Below, one piece after another: positions 6,351 through 8,962 of a stretch of 8,962 nt of DNA; position 1 is the stretch's first letter; the number at the start of each line of letters is the position of its first letter. The position numbers and the translations under genes were made by a program. The stretch is from assembly GCA_900552415.1 (NCBI GenBank), contig USAD01000098.1, forward strand, positions 1 to 8,962, written 5' to 3'. The stretch is from an uncultured Parabacteroides sp. Its GTDB lineage: Bacteria > Bacteroidota > Bacteroidia > Bacteroidales > Tannerellaceae. The notes under the pieces are model-generated. The model saw only the letters and a program-made list of their open reading frames with translations. It did no database searches and was not told the origin of the DNA.

Positions 6351-7816
6351 GCTTTTCTCTTGTTTAGGAGGATACGGGCTTGCAATTCCCATGTCCGGAT
6401 TTTATCCTTATAGAGGTTATGGTCGTTCATCCGACGAGTATCGAGGGCGGCGTCGGAATTGTCTTCCCAACGGCGGCAAAGATAAAGCACGTCATAGATC
6501 CGTCCGATCTTATACTCTCGGCAAAGCCTTAACCCGATGGCGTAATCCTCGCCATAGCTGGTGTTCGGCAGGTTCAGTTGTCGCAAGAGAGGCGTATAGA
6601 AGGCTCTGGGCGCGCCAAGTCCATTTATGCGGAGGGCGTTGTTGTGCCCATTCTCGGCGGTCCATTCCCGATGGTCGATCACGCCGGGCGGCAAGGTCTC
6701 CATCTGGAAGTTGGTCATGTGGTAGCTACCGATTACCATGGCGCAATGCTCGGAGCGGAAGGTCGAGATCACCCGGCTCAAGGTATACTCGTCGCTATAG
6801 ACATCGTCGCTATCCAGTTGTACGGCGAAACGACCACACTCGGGATGGTGGATCGCCAGGTTCCAACACCCGCCGATACCCAAATCGTTCCGTTCGGGCA
6901 GGAGATGCAACAAGCGCGGGTCTTCTTTCGCCAATGCGGCGATCTTCTCGGTCGTACCGTCGGTTGAATGGTTATCCACGACGATGACGTTATAGTTGAA
7001 ATCCGTTGCTTGCCTCAAGGCGGAACGGACCGCGTCCTCGATCGTACGGACCCGGTTACGAACAGGAATTATAACGGATGCCTCACGGGGAAAATCCGTC
7101 CCCTCAAACTCGATCTCTCTTGTGACGGGGGACAGGTAGGCGCCAACTTGCCGTAAATGCTCCGTGCAAGCCGCCTCCATCTCGATTTGGACGGCCCGGT
7201 TCTTGGGATCGACGTAATCGAACAATTTCTCGCCCGAGGAGCGAAGGTCGTTCTCGACAATCGTATAAAGGTATTCACTGACATGCGTAATCGGCCAGGA
7301 TTGGGAAACCTTGAGACGCAAGTCGTAGAGTCCGGCGAAGCGGTATTGCTCATGTGCGCGGGTGATCGCCTCGATCAGCGCTTCGGCACGATAGAGAAGC
7401 AAGGCTCCGAAGTTGAAATCATCACGAAGGCTACCCTCCTGATAGTCGATGAGTGGATGTGGTTCTGTTTTTTCACCTTTTGTCTCCTGATAGTCGGCGT
7501 AAAGCAGGCCGGCATTGGTCTCGGAGGCTAATGTAGCCAGGCGATCGAGGGCGAACGGACCCAGTTTTAAGGCATCTCCCTGAGTATAGATCAGGATAAA
7601 TTCGGTTGTCGAGTGCTCGGCTATGGTCCGGATAGTCTCGGAGCTCCACAAGTCGTTGATCCGGATCGAAGCGCATGAGGGAATTTGCGGTTCTTCCTTA
7701 TCGGCCGGGACGAGCAGGTAGATCTTTTCAACGAGGGGCGAACAGGTGAGTTGCCGTACGGTCGAGCGGGTTGCCGTGTCGTCTTGATATGGCAAGAAAC
7801 AGGATATGCTTTTCAT
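6347..7816 (-). CDS. Two-domain family 2 glycosyltransferase
   Basis: The product is 489 residues with two GT-A-like parts. The C-terminal part (about 245-489) is a full family 2 glycosyltransferase. It has the strand VIIPVRNR (248-255), the nucleotide-binding VVDNHSTDGT (279-288), the metal-binding LDSDD (334-338), GEDYAIGLRL (422-431) with the likely catalytic acidic pair, and a late RRWEDNSD (448-455). The N-terminal part (about 1-200) follows a similar plan in degenerate form. It has IYLLVPAD (32-39), LIYTQGD where a DxD would be expected (75-81), LLYADYQ (104-110) and DFNFGALLLYRAEAL (133-147). It may be an inactive or differently specific domain. No signal peptide or membrane helix is evident, so it should act in the cytoplasm on an activated sugar. 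Donor and acceptor cannot be read from sequence. It is the first gene of the minus-strand run, is translationally coupled to the DUF4922 gene, and diverges from mdh. Confidence 0.9.
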   Translation of the reverse strand: MKSISCFLPYQDDTATRSTVRQLTCSPLVEKIYLLVPADKEEPQIPSCASIRINDLWSSETIRTIAEHSTTEFILIYTQGDALKLGPFALDRLATLASETNAGLLYADYQETKGEKTEPHPLIDYQEGSLRDDFNFGALLLYRAEALIEAITRAHEQYRFAGLYDLRLKVSQSWPITHVSEYLYTIVENDLRSSGEKLFDYVDPKNRAVQIEMEAACTEHLRQVGAYLSPVTREIEFEGTDFPREASVIIPVRNRVRTIEDAVRSALRQATDFNYNVIVVDNHSTDGTTEKIAALAKEDPRLLHLLPERNDLGIGGCWNLAIHHPECGRFAVQLDSDDVYSDEYTLSRVISTFRSEHCAMVIGSYHMTNFQMETLPPGVIDHREWTAENGHNNALRINGLGAPRAFYTPLLRQLNLPNTSYGEDYAIGLRLCREYKIGRIYDVLYLCRRWEDNSDAALDTRRMNDHNLYKDKIRTWELQARILLNKRKA

Positions 7817-8003
7817 AGATGCTATTCTTTTTAATGAGTAATCTTGTTATGGCAGGGGCAAATCCGGTGCGCCCCGCCCTTTTACGCGAATTTAAGAATA
7901 ATATCGCGATTCTTTTTGGTGTGAAGCGGATAATGGATCTGTTTTTTCCGTACATTTGCTAACGAACAAAAAGATTGTTTCATTATTTAAAATCTTAGGA
8001 ATT
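7817..8003. promoter_or_regulatory. Divergent intergenic region between the glycosyltransferase and mdh
   Basis: These 187 bp must hold the promoters for both directions. On + the best element is TACATTTG (7951-7958). On the minus strand TAAATTCGCG (revcomp of 7885-7894) is a weak -7 candidate, 68 nt before the glycosyltransferase ATG. A GC-rich patch (about 7866-7880) and an AT-rich patch (about 7890-7917) sit side by side. I see no small gene and no recognisable riboswitch. Confidence 0.6.
7951..7958 (+). promoter_or_regulatory. Candidate -7 promoter element of mdh
   Basis: TACATTTG matches the Bacteroidetes -7 consensus TAnnTTTG exactly, 45 nt before the mdh ATG. This would place transcription start near 7965 and give a leader of about 40 nt. 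A TTTG occurs at 7915-7918, but the 32-nt spacing is too long for the usual -33 partner. The element includes the TTG that could be an upstream in-frame start, which argues against that start. Confidence 0.5.
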
Positions 8004-8962
8004 ATGGAATTTTTGACTAACGAGAAATTAACGATCGTTGGAGCTGCCGGAATGATTGGCTCTAATATGGCTCAGTGTGCTGCTATGATGCGCTTGACTC
8101 CCAATATCTGCTTGTATGATGTTTATGCTCCGGGTTTGGAGGGTGTCGCTGAGGAGATCCGTCATTGTGGTTTTGAGGGCTTGAACGTGACCTTCTCGAC
8201 CGATGTTAAAGAGGCGTTTACTGGCGCGAAGTACATCATCTCTTCTGGTGGCGCTCCTCGTAAACAAGGTATGACTCGTGAGGATCTGTTGAAAGGCAAC
8301 GCTGCTGTTGCTGAGCAATTAGGTAAGGATATCAAGGCATATTGCCCGGATGTAAAGCATGTAGTGATTATTTTCAACCCGGCTGATATCACGGGTTTGG
8401 TAACTTTGCTTTGGTCAGGTCTGAAACCGTCTCAAGTAACAACTTTGGCCGCTTTGGATAGCATCCGTTTGCAGAGCGAGTTGGCTAAGCATTTCGGCAT
8501 TGGCCAGAGCGAGGTAACAGGTTGCCGTACTTATGGTGGTCATGGCTGTATTCGCTTCTACCGCGAAGGTACAAGGTACACCGTTGACAGACTTGATCGG
8601 AACGGATAAGCTTTCAGCTGAGCAATGGGCAGAGATCCAGCAGAAGGTTGTTAAGGGTGGCGCTAATATCATCAACCTGCGTGGTCGTTCTTCTTTCCAG
8701 AGCCCGTCATACGTTTCTGTTGAGATGATCCGTGCGGCAATGGGTGGCGCTGAGTTCCAGTGGCCGGCTGGTCGTTACGTTTCTTTCAGCGGAATGGATC
8801 ACATCATGATGGCGATGGAGGTAACAATCACGAAGAACGGTGCCGCTTACGAGGAGGTAACAGGTACTGCCGAGGAGATGGCTGCTTTGAAGAAGAGCTA
8901 CGAGCACTTGTGCAAGTTGCGTGATGAGGTGATCGCTATGGGTGTTCTTCCTCCGATTGAAA
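8004..8962 (+). pseudogene. mdh: Malate dehydrogenase with an apparent 11-nt frameshifting deletion; 3' end beyond the window
   Basis: An LDH/MDH-superfamily NAD-dependent malate dehydrogenase that would interconvert oxaloacetate and malate, feeding the reductive route to fumarate and succinate. From ATG 8004 the first frame encodes the NAD-binding glycine motif VGAAGMIGS (12-20), the ribose-binding Asp39, the loop arginines Arg86 and Arg92, Asn125 in FNPAD, Asp152 and Arg155 in LDSIR, and catalytic His180 in YGGHG. After this glycine the frame fails: 20 unrelated residues lead to TAA at 8607-8609. The true continuation, AVFASTAKVQGTPLTDLIG, is read in the next frame from 8545. It is open for 139 codons to the window end with good family matches (RGRSSFQSPSYVS, DHIMMAME). 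Family members read HGEQMAVF here, so 11 nt appear to be missing. Both halves use GGT, GCT and CGT codons heavily, as in a highly expressed gene. The upstream half alone would lack the C-terminal half of the catalytic domain. Confidence 0.88.
8541..8547 (+). other. Frameshift junction in mdh
   Basis: The observed CATGGCT stands where the family's His-Gly-Glu-Gln-Met-Ala would need 18 nt (CAT-GGN-GAR-CAR-ATG-GCT), so 11 nt are missing. The intact sequence would carry ATGG twice, once across His-Gly and once across Met-Ala. Deletion between these short direct repeats, leaving one copy, reproduces the junction exactly. The ancestral bases are inferred, not seen. Confidence 0.75.

Noticed and set aside
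6351..6392. Upstream in-frame ATG at 6392 for the DUF4922 gene
   Set aside because: It would overlap the glycosyltransferase by 46 nt and add 14 proline- and lysine-rich residues without family likeness; the ATG at 6350 gives the standard ATGA coupling.
7894..7914. AAGAAT / ATTCTT inverted repeat followed by T residues as a terminator on the + strand
   Set aside because: The stem is only 6 AT-rich pairs with a 9-nt loop, and no + gene ends upstream of it.
7956..8003. TTG at 7956 as an earlier in-frame start for mdh
   Set aside because: It lies inside the candidate -7 box, so it would not be transcribed from that promoter, and the MEFLTNEKLTIVG start at 8004 matches the family N-terminus.
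8541..8609. Programmed ribosomal frameshift in mdh
   Set aside because: There is no slippery heptamer or obvious downstream structure at the junction, and even a perfect frame change would leave out the conserved residues after the catalytic histidine. A deletion explains it better.
1..8962. Mobile element, prophage, defence system, CRISPR array or tRNA
   Set aside because: No transposase, integrase, repeat array, terminal inverted repeats or tRNA-like fold was found; almost all of the window is accounted for by housekeeping-type genes.

Overview
The window is ordinary chromosomal DNA of a Bacteroidales bacterium. A Bacteroidetes host is suggested by the protein types: a single-domain QueF, a roughly 67-kDa SppA with an N-terminal membrane anchor, an LpxK and a DUF4922-type protein. 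It is also suggested by mostly A-rich, Shine-Dalgarno-poor leaders and a TAnnTTTG-type -7 box upstream of mdh. Base composition, sampled by eye, looks like about 52-58% G+C in most of the window. That is high for Bacteroides or Parabacteroides and could fit a GC-richer Tannerellaceae or related lineage; this placement is a guess. I see no mobile element, tRNA, rRNA or CRISPR array.

Layout. The left edge (1-156, + strand) holds the last codons of what looks like a subtilisin-family (S8) peptidase, whose stop overlaps the stop of the convergent queF by 4 nt. From there to 7816 everything lies on the minus strand. In transcription order it runs: a two-domain glycosyltransferase (7816-6347), a DUF4922/HIT-like protein coupled to it by an ATGA overlap (6350-5376), sppA (5332-3572), lpxK (3559-2474), thiL (2472-1444), a 103-bp gap with two hairpins, queC (1340-660) and queF (641-153). 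On the right, a malate dehydrogenase gene (mdh) diverges on the + strand from 8004 and runs off the window.

How the genes fit together. The glycosyltransferase and DUF4922 pair looks like a small uncharacterised glycan or nucleotide-sugar module. sppA, lpxK and thiL are tightly packed (gaps of 12 and 1 bp) and mix cell-envelope work (membrane peptide degradation, lipid A 4'-phosphorylation) with thiamine diphosphate synthesis. queC and queF catalyse consecutive steps to preQ0 and preQ1 for queuosine in tRNA. mdh would serve the reductive branch to fumarate and succinate.

The clearest anomaly is in mdh. Directly after the catalytic histidine the gene appears to lack 11 nt, expected to encode most of the Gly-Glu-Gln-Met stretch. 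The frame shifts and stops at 8607-8609, yet the rest of the gene is intact in the next frame to the window edge. It is either a fresh null mutation (or subpopulation variant) or an assembly or sequence error. The second most interesting item is the coupled glycosyltransferase and HIT-like pair, whose biochemistry I cannot name. The rest looks like conventional housekeeping content.
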